Part shown: piece by piece, positions 8,320 to 16,289 of the stretch
Layout of the letters: each line of letters starts with the position of its first letter
How positions within the stretch are numbered: position 1 is the stretch's first letter
Origin: Flavobacterium sp. AG291
GTDB taxonomy: Bacteria > Bacteroidota > Bacteroidia > Flavobacteriales > Flavobacteriaceae
Direction: 5' to 3'
DNA: 64,000 nt
NCBI RefSeq assembly: GCF_003350375.1
Contig: NZ_QQAR01000004.1
Coordinates: 1 to 64,000, forward strand
Program-made: the position numbers and the translations under genes
The notes under the pieces: model-generated
Seen by the model: only the letters and a program-made list of their open reading frames with translations
What the model was told of the DNA's origin: nothing
Databases searched by the model: none

Positions 8320-8691
8320 ATGGATAAACCTAAAGACACAAACGAATACATTGCAGGCTTTTCCCCTGAAATACAAAAGCTTTTAGAGCAAGTGCGCCAA
8401 ACTGTTCAGAAAACAGCCCCTGATGCCGAGGAAAGCATAAGTTATGGTATGCCTGCATTTAAACTAAATGGAAATCTGGTTTATTTTGCAGCTTTCACGA
8501 ACCATATAGGCTTTTATGCCCTACCCTCCGGTAACGAAGCATTTCAAAAAGAAATAAGTAATTATAAAACAGGAAAAGGATCGATACAATTCCCTTTTGA
8601 TAAACCTCTGCCTTTGGACCTCATCGCTAAAATAGTAAAATTCAGGGTTGAGGAGAATATTCAAAAGTCAGGACTTAAAAAGAAAAAGTAA
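8320..8691 (+). CDS. DUF1801 (YdhG-type) small protein
   Basis: A 123-residue protein with the DUF1801/iron-chaperone-like fold: DTNEYIAGFSPEIQKLLEQV, then ESISYGMPAFKLNGNLVYFA and a GSIQFPFDKPLP segment. Members are small cytoplasmic proteins of uncertain role. I start it at the ATG at 8320 because the in-frame ATG 27 bases upstream is the loop of a terminator hairpin. It may depend on read-through from the VOC gene or on an unseen promoter. Confidence 0.85.
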   Translation: MDKPKDTNEYIAGFSPEIQKLLEQVRQTVQKTAPDAEESISYGMPAFKLNGNLVYFAAFTNHIGFYALPSGNEAFQKEISNYKTGKGSIQFPFDKPLPLDLIAKIVKFRVEENIQKSGLKKKK

Positions 8692-8700
8692 GAACATATA

Positions 8701-8738
8701 AAAACAAAAAACCCTTTTCATCCTTGCGGTGAAAAGGG
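8701..8738 (-). terminator. Terminator-like hairpin facing the minus strand, no obvious gene
   Basis: Stem CCCTTTTCA (8712-8720) with TGAAAAGGG (8730-8738). On the minus strand it runs into a T-rich tail (8701-8711). ribH already has its own terminator upstream at 8898-8927. Confidence 0.55.
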
Positions 8739-8897
8739 GAAGCCATAAAACCACACCTTACTTTAATTAAATGGCTTATTTCTTTTTGGGAACAAATTAC
8801 GAATTCGTAATACTGTCAGATGTACCATTAAATCCGTTTACTTACAGGTATATACGAAAGACTATTTTCTTTGGATTTAAAAAAGTGTATTTTTTTT

Positions 8898-8927
8898 CAA
8901 AAAAAAAGCTCTTTCTTTCGAAAGAGC
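8898..8927 (-). terminator. Terminator of the TPR-ribH operon
   Basis: Stem GCTCTTTC/GAAAGAGC with loop of four; on the minus strand followed by nine T. Confidence 0.88.
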
Positions 8928-8956
8928 CTGATATTGAGTAAAATAAATTTTAAAAA

Positions 8957-9448
8957 TTATTTCGTTTGTTGTCTTAAATAAGCCATTTTAATAGCTACTA
9001 TACCTGCTTCGGTACCTTTATTACCATGAATACCACCGCTACGATCGATAGCCTGTTGCATGGTATTATCGGTAAGCACACAAAACACTACAGGTACATC
9101 AGTTTGCACATTAAGATCTTTTATACCCTGTGAAACCGCTTCACACACAAAGTCGAAGTGCTTGGTCTCCCCTTGTATAACACTGCCTATAGCTATAACA
9201 GCATCAACATTTTGGGTATCTATCATTCTTTTTGAGCCATAAATAAGCTCAAAGCTTCCCGGTACATCCCATGAAATGATATTTTCTGCCAACGCTCCAT
9301 TTTCAAGCAATGCTTCAATAGCACCCTTATATAGGCCTGCAGTTATATTTTCGTTCCACTCAGAAACAACAATCCCAAACCGAAAATCTTTCGCGTTTGG
9401 GACAGTATTTTTATCGTATTCTGATAAGTTTTTATTTATTGTAGCCAT
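8957..9448 (-). CDS. ribH: 6,7-dimethyl-8-ribityllumazine synthase
   Basis: Joins 5-amino-6-ribitylaminouracil and dihydroxybutanone phosphate in riboflavin synthesis. The family motifs are present: FGIVVSEWNENIT, VPGSFELIYGSKRMI, and IAIGSVIQGETKHFDFVC with the catalytic-type His97. The 163-residue length is normal; it forms 5-mers or 60-mers in known examples. It starts two bases after the stop of the upstream TPR gene, so the two are one operon with a promoter at 10249-10256. Confidence 0.96.
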   Translation of the reverse strand: MATINKNLSEYDKNTVPNAKDFRFGIVVSEWNENITAGLYKGAIEALLENGALAENIISWDVPGSFELIYGSKRMIDTQNVDAVIAIGSVIQGETKHFDFVCEAVSQGIKDLNVQTDVPVVFCVLTDNTMQQAIDRSGGIHGNKGTEAGIVAIKMAYLRQQTK

Positions 9449-9450
9449 AC

Positions 9451-10227
9451 TTATTCAGCCATTGCAACATAGGCATCAATAGAAGCTCCTTCTGCAGAAG
9501 TGCTGTATTTATCCTGAATCTCTTCGAAATATTTAAGAGCATCTGCTTTTTGGTTTAAAGCAAGTGCCGTTTGTCCCGCTTTGAAAAGGAAACGTGGCGC
9601 TATAAGATCATTAGACGTTGCCTTAGCTGCTTTTTCATAGAACTCCAGAGCTGACTTATTATCTTTTAACTGAGCAAAAGCATCACCTGTAGCTCCTTTA
9701 GCCATAGCGTCAAGGATTTCATCTTTAGTGCTGAATTTCTCAAGGTGCTCTACTGCTTCTTTATATTTACCAATATTTAGGTATGAAGTACCTGCATAGT
9801 ATTCAGCAAGGTTAGCTGCATCTGTACCGGCATGGTTCTCAATAATACCTACAAAGCCAAGTTTACCTTCACCGCCTTTAAGAGCAAGGTTGAATAAAGA
9901 ATCACTTGCAGTTGGTGCATTTACAGCCTGCTCAAAATATTGCTGAGCCTGGAACATATCCTCAGCAGCAGTATTTTCTTTAGGAGCATCTACAAATCTT
10001 GAGTATCCAAAATAACCAAGTACTGCAAAAGTTACAACACCTATCCCTACAAGGATACCTTTTTGGTTCTTAGCTACCCAGTCTTCTGTTTTAGAAGCAG
10101 TCTCATCAAGGGCGTTAAACACCTCTGCTGTTGTGCTTTTTCCGTCAAAAGTTTCTTCTACCGGTTCAACCTCTGTCACTACTTCGGGTTTTGGAGCTTT
10201 ATAGCCTCTTTTGTTGTACGTTGCCAT
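9451..10227 (-). CDS. Tetratricopeptide-repeat membrane protein
   Basis: A 258-residue protein with a charged N-terminus, one membrane segment at about 59-75 (GILVGIGVVTFAVLGYFGY) and a periplasmic C-terminal part built of TPR-like helices (LAEYYAGTSYLNIGKYKEA, SALEFYEKAAKAT, AGQTALALNQKADALKYF). The layout recalls YfgM-type proteins that assist envelope protein folding, but that link is only by architecture. It leads the ribH operon. Confidence 0.85.
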   Translation of the reverse strand: MATYNKRGYKAPKPEVVTEVEPVEETFDGKSTTAEVFNALDETASKTEDWVAKNQKGILVGIGVVTFAVLGYFGYSRFVDAPKENTAAEDMFQAQQYFEQAVNAPTASDSLFNLALKGGEGKLGFVGIIENHAGTDAANLAEYYAGTSYLNIGKYKEAVEHLEKFSTKDEILDAMAKGATGDAFAQLKDNKSALEFYEKAAKATSNDLIAPRFLFKAGQTALALNQKADALKYFEEIQDKYSTSAEGASIDAYVAMAE

Positions 10228-10248
10228 TTAAGTTATTTTAATGAGTCG

Positions 10249-10256
10249 CAAAAATA
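10249..10256 (-). promoter_or_regulatory. -7 element TATTTTTG of the TPR-ribH operon
   Basis: TAnnTTTG on the minus strand, 21 bases before the TPR gene. Confidence 0.6.
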
Positions 10257-10372
10257 AAATTTTTATTGAATATTAAAATATCTTTTGTCGATATTTTTCG
10301 ATAATTTGCGGCATATTAAGAAAAGAGCCTTGATTTGCACAAGGTTCTCACAATCAGGATTCCGTTTACCCC

Positions 10373-11452
10373 ATGTATTTAAAGAATTTATCGCTCCTCA
10401 ATTATAAAAATATTGCTGAGGCAAATTATGAATTTGACCCTAAAATAAATTGCTTTACCGGAAAGAATGGTGTGGGAAAAACAAATGTACTGGATGCTAT
10501 TTATCATTTAGCCTACGGAAAAAGCTATTTTAATCCCTTAGCAGTACAAAACATCAAGCACGGAGAAGACTTTTTTGTGATAGACGGTACTTTTGATAAA
10601 GATAACCGTAATGAACAGATTGTTTGCAGCCTGAAAAAAGGGATGAAAAAAGTCCTGAAACGCAACGGAAAGATCTATGATAAATTCTCTGAACACGTAG
10701 GTTTTATACCGCTTGTTATTATTTCTCCATCAGACAGCGACCTGATTACCGAAGGCAGTGAAACCCGTCGTAAGTTTATCGACAGTGTAATTTCACAACT
10801 TGACCCCGCCTATCTTCAGGAGCTCATTAATTACCAAAAGGTTGTTGCGCAACGCAATGCCCTATTGAAGTACTTTGCCCTGAATCATACCTTTGACAAG
10901 GACACCTTATCTATATATAACGAGCAACTGGACGAGCTTGGACACTCTCTTTTTGAAAAGCGTAAGCGATTCTTAGAGGATTTCATTCCTATTTTCAACA
11001 AGCATCATCAGTCGATAACTGACTCAGCTGAAGATGTAAGCCTGAGGTATGACAGTCATTTGCACAATAAAAGATTGCTAGACCTGTTTGACGAAAGTCT
11101 GCAACGCGACCGTGTGCTACAATACACCAGCGTAGGGATACACAAAGATGACCTGCTTTTTGAGATCGAAGGACACCCAATAAAGAAATTCGGTTCACAG
11201 GGACAGCAAAAGTCTTTCCTTATCGCATTAAAGCTTGCTCAGTTTGAATTCATCAAAAAGCAAAGCGGGGTACTTCCCATCTTATTATTTGATGATATTT
11301 TCGATAAACTGGATGAAACCCGTGTTGCCAAAATTGTCCAGATGATAGACGATAAGGTTTTTGGACAGATCTTTATCTCGGACACTCATCCGGAGCGTAC
11401 CGAAAACATTGTAAAGGAAACGCATCAGAGCTATACCTTATTTAATCTGTAA
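10373..11452 (+). CDS. recF: DNA replication/repair protein RecF
   Basis: SMC-like ATPase that loads RecA at gaps through RecOR. Walker A is GKNGVGKT at residues 30-37, the signature motif region is [18 protein letters not shown], and Walker B is [13 protein letters not shown]. The length of 359 is standard, and the N-terminus [14 protein letters not shown] is as expected. It is divergent from the TPR-ribH operon; no strict promoter consensus is seen in the 145-base gap. Confidence 0.96.
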   Translation: MYLKNLSLLNYKNIAEANYEFDPKINCFTGKNGVGKTNVLDAIYHLAYGKSYFNPLAVQNIKHGEDFFVIDGTFDKDNRNEQIVCSLKKGMKKVLKRNGKIYDKFSEHVGFIPLVIISPSDSDLITEGSETRRKFIDSVISQLDPAYLQELINYQKVVAQRNALLKYFALNHTFDKDTLSIYNEQLDELGHSLFEKRKRFLEDFIPIFNKHHQSITDSAEDVSLRYDSHLHNKRLLDLFDESLQRDRVLQYTSVGIHKDDLLFEIEGHPIKKFGSQGQQKSFLIALKLAQFEFIKKQSGVLPILLFDDIFDKLDETRVAKIVQMIDDKVFGQIFISDTHPERTENIVKETHQSYTLFNL

Positions 11453-11504
11453 TTATAATCTCAGATTAAAGCACTACATTTACTATTCAAAAATCAATCA
11501 AATC

Positions 11505-12170
11505 ATGCTATCAAAAGACACCTTTCAATTCCTTGAGGATTTAAAGAATAACAATCATCGTGACTGGTTTCAGGCAAACCAAAAGCGTTATGCAGAATAC
11601 AAAAATGATTATAAAGAAACTGTAGAAGCTTTTGTTGCCGAATTAAGCAAAGAAGATGAAAGCCTGAGCCAGCTTGGCTTTAAGGAATGTTCTTTCCGCA
11701 TCAACAGAGACATCCGCTTTTCTAAAGACAAATCACCTTATAAAACCAATATGGGCATCTGGATGAGCCCTGGTGCAAAAAATGCTAGCCTTGCCGGTTA
11801 TTATGTTCATATAGAAAAAGGAGCATCATTTATTGCTGCCGGTATGCATATGCCTGACGCTGATCAGCTGAAAAGCATACGCAGGGAAATTGCTGGGTTT
11901 TATGAAGACCTTGAAGAAATCGTTGAAAATCCTGAATTCAAAAAACTGTATGGAGCACTGGACTCCGAAAATGCATTAAAAACTGCGCCAAAGGATTACG
12001 AAAAAGATCATCCCGCAATTGAATTCCTGAAACTGAAAAGCTTTACAGCAACAGCTAAACTGTCTGACAAAGAGATTGAAAGCAAGGATTTTATAAAAAA
12101 CGCCTCTAAAAAACTGCTTGTATTAAAACCCTTTGTCGATTTTTTAAATCGTGGCCTCACTACCGAATAA
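11505..12170 (+). CDS. DUF2461 domain protein
   Basis: A 221-residue protein of the DUF2461/TIGR02453 family: FLEDLKNNNHRDWFQANQKR at the start, then FRINRDIRFSKDKSPYKTNM and YYVHIEKGASFIAAGMHMP. It is common in Bacteroidota with no established biochemical function. It follows recF on the same strand after 52 bases and may be co-transcribed with it. Confidence 0.92.
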   Translation: MLSKDTFQFLEDLKNNNHRDWFQANQKRYAEYKNDYKETVEAFVAELSKEDESLSQLGFKECSFRINRDIRFSKDKSPYKTNMGIWMSPGAKNASLAGYYVHIEKGASFIAAGMHMPDADQLKSIRREIAGFYEDLEEIVENPEFKKLYGALDSENALKTAPKDYEKDHPAIEFLKLKSFTATAKLSDKEIESKDFIKNASKKLLVLKPFVDFLNRGLTTE

Positions 12171-12182
12171 GTTTTAAAGCCT

Positions 12183-12190
12183 TACTTTTG
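12183..12190 (+). promoter_or_regulatory. -7 element TACTTTTG of murB
   Basis: TAnnTTTG placed 26 bases before the chosen murB start. Confidence 0.55.
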
Positions 12191-12216
12191 CACCACAAAA
12201 CAACCTCATGTTTACT

Positions 12217-13230
12217 ATGGAAATCGTTGCGAATTACCCTCTAAAAAACCATAATACTTTCGGCATCAGTGCTTTTGCAAAAGAATTTATTCAGGTGCAT
12301 ACCATTGCCGAGCTAGCCGAAACACTAAAAGAAAATCAGGGCAAAAAACTATTTATTCTTGGCGGTGGCAGCAATATGCTGCTTACACAGGATATTGATG
12401 CACTTGTTATTCACGTTGACCTGAAAGGTAAAGAGATTGTAAAAAACGAAAACGGATATGCCGAAGTAAAAGCCATGGCCGGAGAAAACTGGCATGAATT
12501 TGTGCAGTACTGTATCAGCAACAACCTTGGCGGACTTGAAAACCTTTCATTGATTCCGGGAAATGTTGGCACTACTCCTATACAGAACATTGGCGCTTAT
12601 GGCACCGAAATTAAAGACACTTTTGTTTGCTGCGAAGCCATGAATATTGCCACTCAGGAAATAAAGACTTTTACTAAAGAAGAATGTCAGTTCGCTTACC
12701 GCGAAAGCATTTTTAAAGGTGCATTAAAAAATCAATACATTATAGTATCAGTTACATTCAGGCTGACTACAGAAAATCACAAGATAAATACTTCATATGG
12801 CGATATCGCTGCTGAACTTACCAAAAACAACATAGTTATCCCAACCATTAAAGATGTTAGTGCGGCTGTAACTGCCATCCGCCAAAGCAAATTACCGGAT
12901 CCAAAAGAGCTGGGCAATAGCGGAAGTTTCTTCAAGAATCCAATAATAACTTCAGAGGAGTTTGAGAAAGCATACCTGCTACACCCAACCATGCCTCACT
13001 ACACCGTATCAGACACTGAAGTAAAAGTACCTGCCGGCTGGCTAATTGAGCAAAGTGGTTTTAAAGGCAAACGCTTTGGCGATGCGGGTGTACATGCAAA
13101 GCAGGCCCTTGTGTTGGTAAATTATGGCAATGCAACAGGACAACAGATGCTCGATCTTTCTAAAAATATTCAGGAAACCGTATATAAAAACTTCGGAATC
13201 AGGATTGAAGCAGAAGTTAATATAATATAG
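12217..13230 (+). CDS. murB: UDP-N-acetylmuramate dehydrogenase
   Basis: Reduces UDP-GlcNAc-enolpyruvate to UDP-MurNAc in peptidoglycan synthesis, with FAD and NADPH. The FAD-binding segments ILGGGSNMLL and IPGNVGTTPIQNIGAYG are clear, the GNSGSFFKNP motif holds the catalytic serine, and AGWLIEQSGFKG follows. The protein is of the long class (about 337 residues). The ATG at 12217 fits the usual NYPLKNHNTFGI beginning; another ATG lies nine bases upstream. The stop codon directly abuts a tandem 7-mer repeat. Confidence 0.96.
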   Translation: MEIVANYPLKNHNTFGISAFAKEFIQVHTIAELAETLKENQGKKLFILGGGSNMLLTQDIDALVIHVDLKGKEIVKNENGYAEVKAMAGENWHEFVQYCISNNLGGLENLSLIPGNVGTTPIQNIGAYGTEIKDTFVCCEAMNIATQEIKTFTKEECQFAYRESIFKGALKNQYIIVSVTFRLTTENHKINTSYGDIAAELTKNNIVIPTIKDVSAAVTAIRQSKLPDPKELGNSGSFFKNPIITSEEFEKAYLLHPTMPHYTVSDTEVKVPAGWLIEQSGFKGKRFGDAGVHAKQALVLVNYGNATGQQMLDLSKNIQETVYKNFGIRIEAEVNII

Positions 13231-13265
13231 TGGTCAGTGGTCAGTGGTCAGTGGTCAGTGGTCAG
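13231..13265 (+). repeat. Tandem repeat, 5 x TGGTCAG
   Basis: Five exact copies of a 7-mer starting at the base after the murB stop codon. A related 7-mer array lies on the other side of the next gene in inverted sense (TGGTCAG here, TGTTCAG when that array is read on the minus strand). Confidence 0.95.
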
Positions 13266-13295
13266 TAATTGAAATCGAAAATTTACCTTTCTAGT

Positions 13296-13667
13296 ATGAC
13301 ATTTCAGGATTTAATAGCCTATAAAAAAGCTTTTGCGTTAGCAATGAAAATATTTGAGATTTCGAAAAGCTTTCCTTCTGAAGAAAAATATTCACTTACT
13401 GACCAAATCAGACGATCATCAAGAAGCGTCCCAGCCAATATCGCCGAGGCTTACAGAAAAAGAATATTCCCGAAACATTTCCATAGCAAACTTACTGATT
13501 GTGATGCTGAAAATTCAGAAACACAAGTATGGATCGAATTTTGTTATCAATGCAAATATATATCGTATGAAATATATTCCGAACTGATTATTGAAACAGA
13601 TGAAATTGGAAAACTGTTGAATTACATGATTTTAAACCCCTCAAAATTTGGCGTTAATGAAAACTGA
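13296..13667 (+). CDS. Four-helix-bundle protein (23S rRNA intervening-sequence protein family)
   Basis: A 123-residue protein of the family named after proteins encoded in 23S rRNA intervening sequences. Signature: FQDLIAYKKAFALAMKIFE, then SLTDQIRRSSRSVPANIAEAY. The family forms four-helix bundles and has a basic, nucleic-acid-binding relative in diversity-generating retroelements (Avd). The ATG at 13296 is chosen; an in-frame TTG upstream touches the repeat. The gene stands alone between murB and a glycosyltransferase, framed by 7-mer repeat arrays. No reverse transcriptase is near. Its function is unknown. Confidence 0.88.
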   Translation: MTFQDLIAYKKAFALAMKIFEISKSFPSEEKYSLTDQIRRSSRSVPANIAEAYRKRIFPKHFHSKLTDCDAENSETQVWIEFCYQCKYISYEIYSELIIETDEIGKLLNYMILNPSKFGVNEN

Positions 13668-13686
13668 TTATAAAATCGTTGTCAGA

Positions 13687-13714
13687 CTGAACACTGAACA
13701 CTGAATACTGAACA
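13687..13714 (+). repeat. Tandem repeat, 4 x CTGAACA (one copy CTGAATA)
   Basis: Four 7-mers, three identical and one with a single change, 19 bases after the four-helix-bundle gene. It forms an imperfect inverted pair with the TGGTCAG array on the other side. Confidence 0.92.
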
Positions 13715-13722
13715 CTTTTTCC

Positions 13723-13730
13723 TAATTTTG
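13723..13730 (+). promoter_or_regulatory. -7 element TAATTTTG of the glycosyltransferase gene
   Basis: TAnnTTTG 15 bases before the ATG at 13746; its last TTG would otherwise be read as an upstream start. Confidence 0.6.
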
Positions 13731-13745
13731 CAGCTGGAAACACAA

Positions 13746-14867
13746 ATGCCGCCCGCCTATATGCTGAACATTATTTTCTACGTTTTTATCGCTGTTGTTG
13801 TTACACAATTAGTGTATTACCTTATAATATTCGGAAAATTTGCCTTTGCACAGGCACAGGAAATTACACCTAAAAAAGTACCTGTTTCGGTTATCGTTTG
13901 TGCTAAAAACGATGCCGAAAAAGTAAAAAACCTTGTTCCTGTTTTAGCAGAGCAGGATTATCCTGATTTTGAGATTGTACTTATAGACAATGCCTCAAGT
14001 GACGAAACCCTTGACATTTTTGAAGAATTTGAAAAACAATACAGTAACATCCGTCTTGTAAAAGTTGAAAACAATGAAGCGTTTTGGGGCAATAAAAAAT
14101 ATGCACTTACGCTTGGTATCAAGGCAGCCAAAAAAGACTATTTACTGTTTATTGACGCAAACTGCTACCCTACATCTAACGAGTGGATTACAGCAATGAC
14201 ATCGCGCTTTACAACTAACCGTACTATTGTATTGGGTTATGGCGCTTATGAGAAAGTCAAAAACTCTTTCGTAAATAAGATCATCAGGTTTGATAATATG
14301 CTTACTGCTACCCAATATTTTTCATGGGCTAAAATAGGCAAGCCATTCTCAGGTGACGGACGTAACCTTGCTTACAAAAAAGAAGAATTCTTTAAAGTAA
14401 ACGGTTACATAGAACACATGAACATACGCCTGGGTGAAGATTCTTTATTCCTTAACCAGGCTTCAACTAAAAGCAACACTACCCTTTGTTATGCTCCTGA
14501 AAGCTTTACTTACACTCAAGCTAAAAAATCGTTCAGCTCTTGGAGAAAACAAAAAAGAAAACAGGTATTTACCACTAAATTTTTTAGCACTTTCGATAAA
14601 TTTCAACTGAGGTTTTTCTTCCTTACACAATTATCATTCTTTGCACTCATGGCAGTATTGTTTGCTTTACAATACAACTGGATGTTTATGGTTCCGGTAG
14701 TTGCTGTGCGTTATCTTGGCAGCTGGCTTACCCTTGGATACAGCGCAGCCAAATTAAAAGAAAAAGATACAGTTTACTGGTATCCGGTTATTGAAATAAT
14801 CCTTACCTTCACACAACTGAATGTTTTCTTTACCAATTTGTTCTCAAAACCGGCGCATTGGAAATAA
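13746..14867 (+). CDS. Family 2 glycosyltransferase, membrane-bound
   Basis: A 373-residue transferase. An N-terminal membrane segment (LNIIFYVFIAVVVTQLVYYL) precedes a GT-A domain: VSVIVCAKNDAEKV, DFEIVLIDNASSDET, and the FIDANCYPTS segment in the place of the DxD. Two or more membrane segments follow near the end (FFLTQLSFFALMAVLFAL). It should add a sugar from a nucleotide donor to a lipid or surface glycan; the acceptor is unknown. The ATG at 13746 is chosen because the longer frame starts inside a promoter element. Its end overlaps the sigma-factor gene by 10 bases. Confidence 0.88.
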   Translation: MPPAYMLNIIFYVFIAVVVTQLVYYLIIFGKFAFAQAQEITPKKVPVSVIVCAKNDAEKVKNLVPVLAEQDYPDFEIVLIDNASSDETLDIFEEFEKQYSNIRLVKVENNEAFWGNKKYALTLGIKAAKKDYLLFIDANCYPTSNEWITAMTSRFTTNRTIVLGYGAYEKVKNSFVNKIIRFDNMLTATQYFSWAKIGKPFSGDGRNLAYKKEEFFKVNGYIEHMNIRLGEDSLFLNQASTKSNTTLCYAPESFTYTQAKKSFSSWRKQKRKQVFTTKFFSTFDKFQLRFFFLTQLSFFALMAVLFALQYNWMFMVPVVAVRYLGSWLTLGYSAAKLKEKDTVYWYPVIEIILTFTQLNVFFTNLFSKPAHWK

Positions 14868-15424
14868 CCCCTCAAATAATACAACAACATATAGATAAAG
14901 CAAAAAAAGGTGACCAGGTTGCCTTTACTTTTTTGCTTGACCGCTATTGGAATGAAGTATACGGTTTTATGCTTAAGCGCACCGAAAATGAAGCCGACAC
15001 AGAGGATATTGTAATCGAAACATTTGCTAAAGCCTTTGACCGGATTACAACATATAATTCGGAATATGCATTTAACACATGGCTCATAGCCATTGCTAAA
15101 AATGTGCATATAGATTTACTACGTAAAAAGAAATCATCCCTTTTTATTGATATTACCGATGAAGAGGATCAGCAGGCCTATAATGTAGCTGACAGCTCTC
15201 CTACTCCCGAAGATGAAATCATCAGGGAACAAAATCTTTCCAGCCTTTTAGAATGTATTAAAAAACTGAAACCACAATATCAGGAAGTGATACAGCTTCG
15301 CTACTTTCAGGAATTAAGCTATCAGGAAATTGCCGATCAGCTTAATGAGCCTCTTAATAATGTAAAGGTAAAATTATTGAGAGCCAAGAAACTTTTAGCC
15401 GAGATCATCAGCAAAAAAGACTAA
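14858..15424 (+). CDS. ECF-type sigma-70 factor
   Basis: A 188-residue alternative sigma factor. Region 2 is FTFLLDRYWNEVYGFMLKRT with DTEDIVIETFAKAF and WLIAIAKN; region 4 is LKPQYQEVIQLRYFQELSYQEIADQL. The only sensible start is TTG at 14858, overlapping the end of the glycosyltransferase gene; the next in-frame ATG is about 35 codons in and would cut region 2. The overlap implies translational coupling to the glycosyltransferase. No anti-sigma gene is adjacent. It converges with, and overlaps by four bases, the metallo-beta-lactamase gene. Confidence 0.9.
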   Translation: MEITPQIIQQHIDKAKKGDQVAFTFLLDRYWNEVYGFMLKRTENEADTEDIVIETFAKAFDRITTYNSEYAFNTWLIAIAKNVHIDLLRKKKSSLFIDITDEEDQQAYNVADSSPTPEDEIIREQNLSSLLECIKKLKPQYQEVIQLRYFQELSYQEIADQLNEPLNNVKVKLLRAKKLLAEIISKKD

Positions 15425-16149
15425 TCCGGTTTATATTCCTTAACCAGCTTAAGGGTATGCTTTACCGCCTTCCATCCTTTTGAACCTTTAAAATGACCGG
15501 TTTCTATATATACAGGCTTAGGAAATTTTTTCATCAGTCTTAGAAGTGATTCATCCCAGGCATTTACATTAGCATCGGATAAATTCCCAAGATTATCGCT
15601 CTCAACACTTTTCAGAAAACAACCACCAAAAAGAAATTTATCTTTTGGAAGCCATATTACTATATTGTCATGACTATGTCCTTCTCCTGGATAAAAGGTC
15701 TCTATCCGCTGTCCTCCTATGGTAAATACTGTGTCGTTTTCGAAAGTGAATTCCGCCTGTTTCGCATTGTGTTTTGCAGCTAATTCTTTAGTAAACTTTG
15801 ATGTGTAAGTTTTTATCCCTTTACTCCTGTAATATTCCAAACCGGCAGAGCTATCGTCATGAAAGTGGGTTGCTATACACAATACCACTTTTTTATTATG
15901 CCTCTTATCTATACTATCAAGTAAGGGCTGAAACTGGGTTTCATCCCAAGGAGTATCAAAAAGCACTACCCCATCATCCGTAACCAGATAGGAACTGTTT
16001 GACGGAAATGGCGAACCGGAAAATAAATGATAGTTTGTATAGGTATAAACATCATCATTAATCTTCCTGAATTTCAACTTAGTATTCTGGGCTACAGCCA
16101 TAACAGAAATAAAAAGCAGCATAATAATTGCAAAAACGATCTTTTTCAT
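15421..16149 (-). CDS. Subclass B1 metallo-beta-lactamase
   Basis: Zinc enzyme predicted to hydrolyse beta-lactams in the periplasm, with the full B1 ligand set: HFHDD (His95, His97, Asp99), His158 in GEGHSHDN, Cys177 in FGGCFLKS and His219 in ETGHF. A signal peptide ends near MAVAQ. Length (242) and spacing match chromosomal flavobacterial enzymes of the IND/BlaB/JOHN kind, but I cannot say which is nearest. The ATG is only four bases past a TATATTTG element, so the mRNA may have almost no leader. It is tail-to-tail with the sigma factor. Substrate range cannot be read from the sequence. Confidence 0.9.
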   Translation of the reverse strand: MKKIVFAIIMLLFISVMAVAQNTKLKFRKINDDVYTYTNYHLFSGSPFPSNSSYLVTDDGVVLFDTPWDETQFQPLLDSIDKRHNKKVVLCIATHFHDDSSAGLEYYRSKGIKTYTSKFTKELAAKHNAKQAEFTFENDTVFTIGGQRIETFYPGEGHSHDNIVIWLPKDKFLFGGCFLKSVESDNLGNLSDANVNAWDESLLRLMKKFPKPVYIETGHFKGSKGWKAVKHTLKLVKEYKPD

Positions 16150-16153
16150 ACCA

Positions 16154-16161
16154 CAAATATA
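16154..16161 (-). promoter_or_regulatory. -7 element TATATTTG of the metallo-beta-lactamase gene
   Basis: TAnnTTTG on the minus strand, ending four bases before the ATG. Confidence 0.55.
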
Positions 16162-16289
16162 AAAAACCCTACAATGTGAAACGATTATTTACATTTTAAA
16201 TAATTATGCTATTTCCTACAATATTAAAAACAACGAAAACGTTTTAGTATGTATACATACTATTATTAACAACCAAAAATCACACTGCT

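Noticed and set aside
9449..10372. FMN riboswitch for ribH
   Set aside because: No conserved FMN aptamer motifs upstream of the TPR-ribH operon; only a TAnnTTTG promoter.
13231..13265. TGGTCAG array as a CRISPR array
   Set aside because: Units are 7 bases with no spacers and no cas genes nearby; simple tandem repeat.
13296..13667. Diversity-generating retroelement around the Avd-like gene
   Set aside because: No reverse transcriptase, template repeat or variable repeat within reach.
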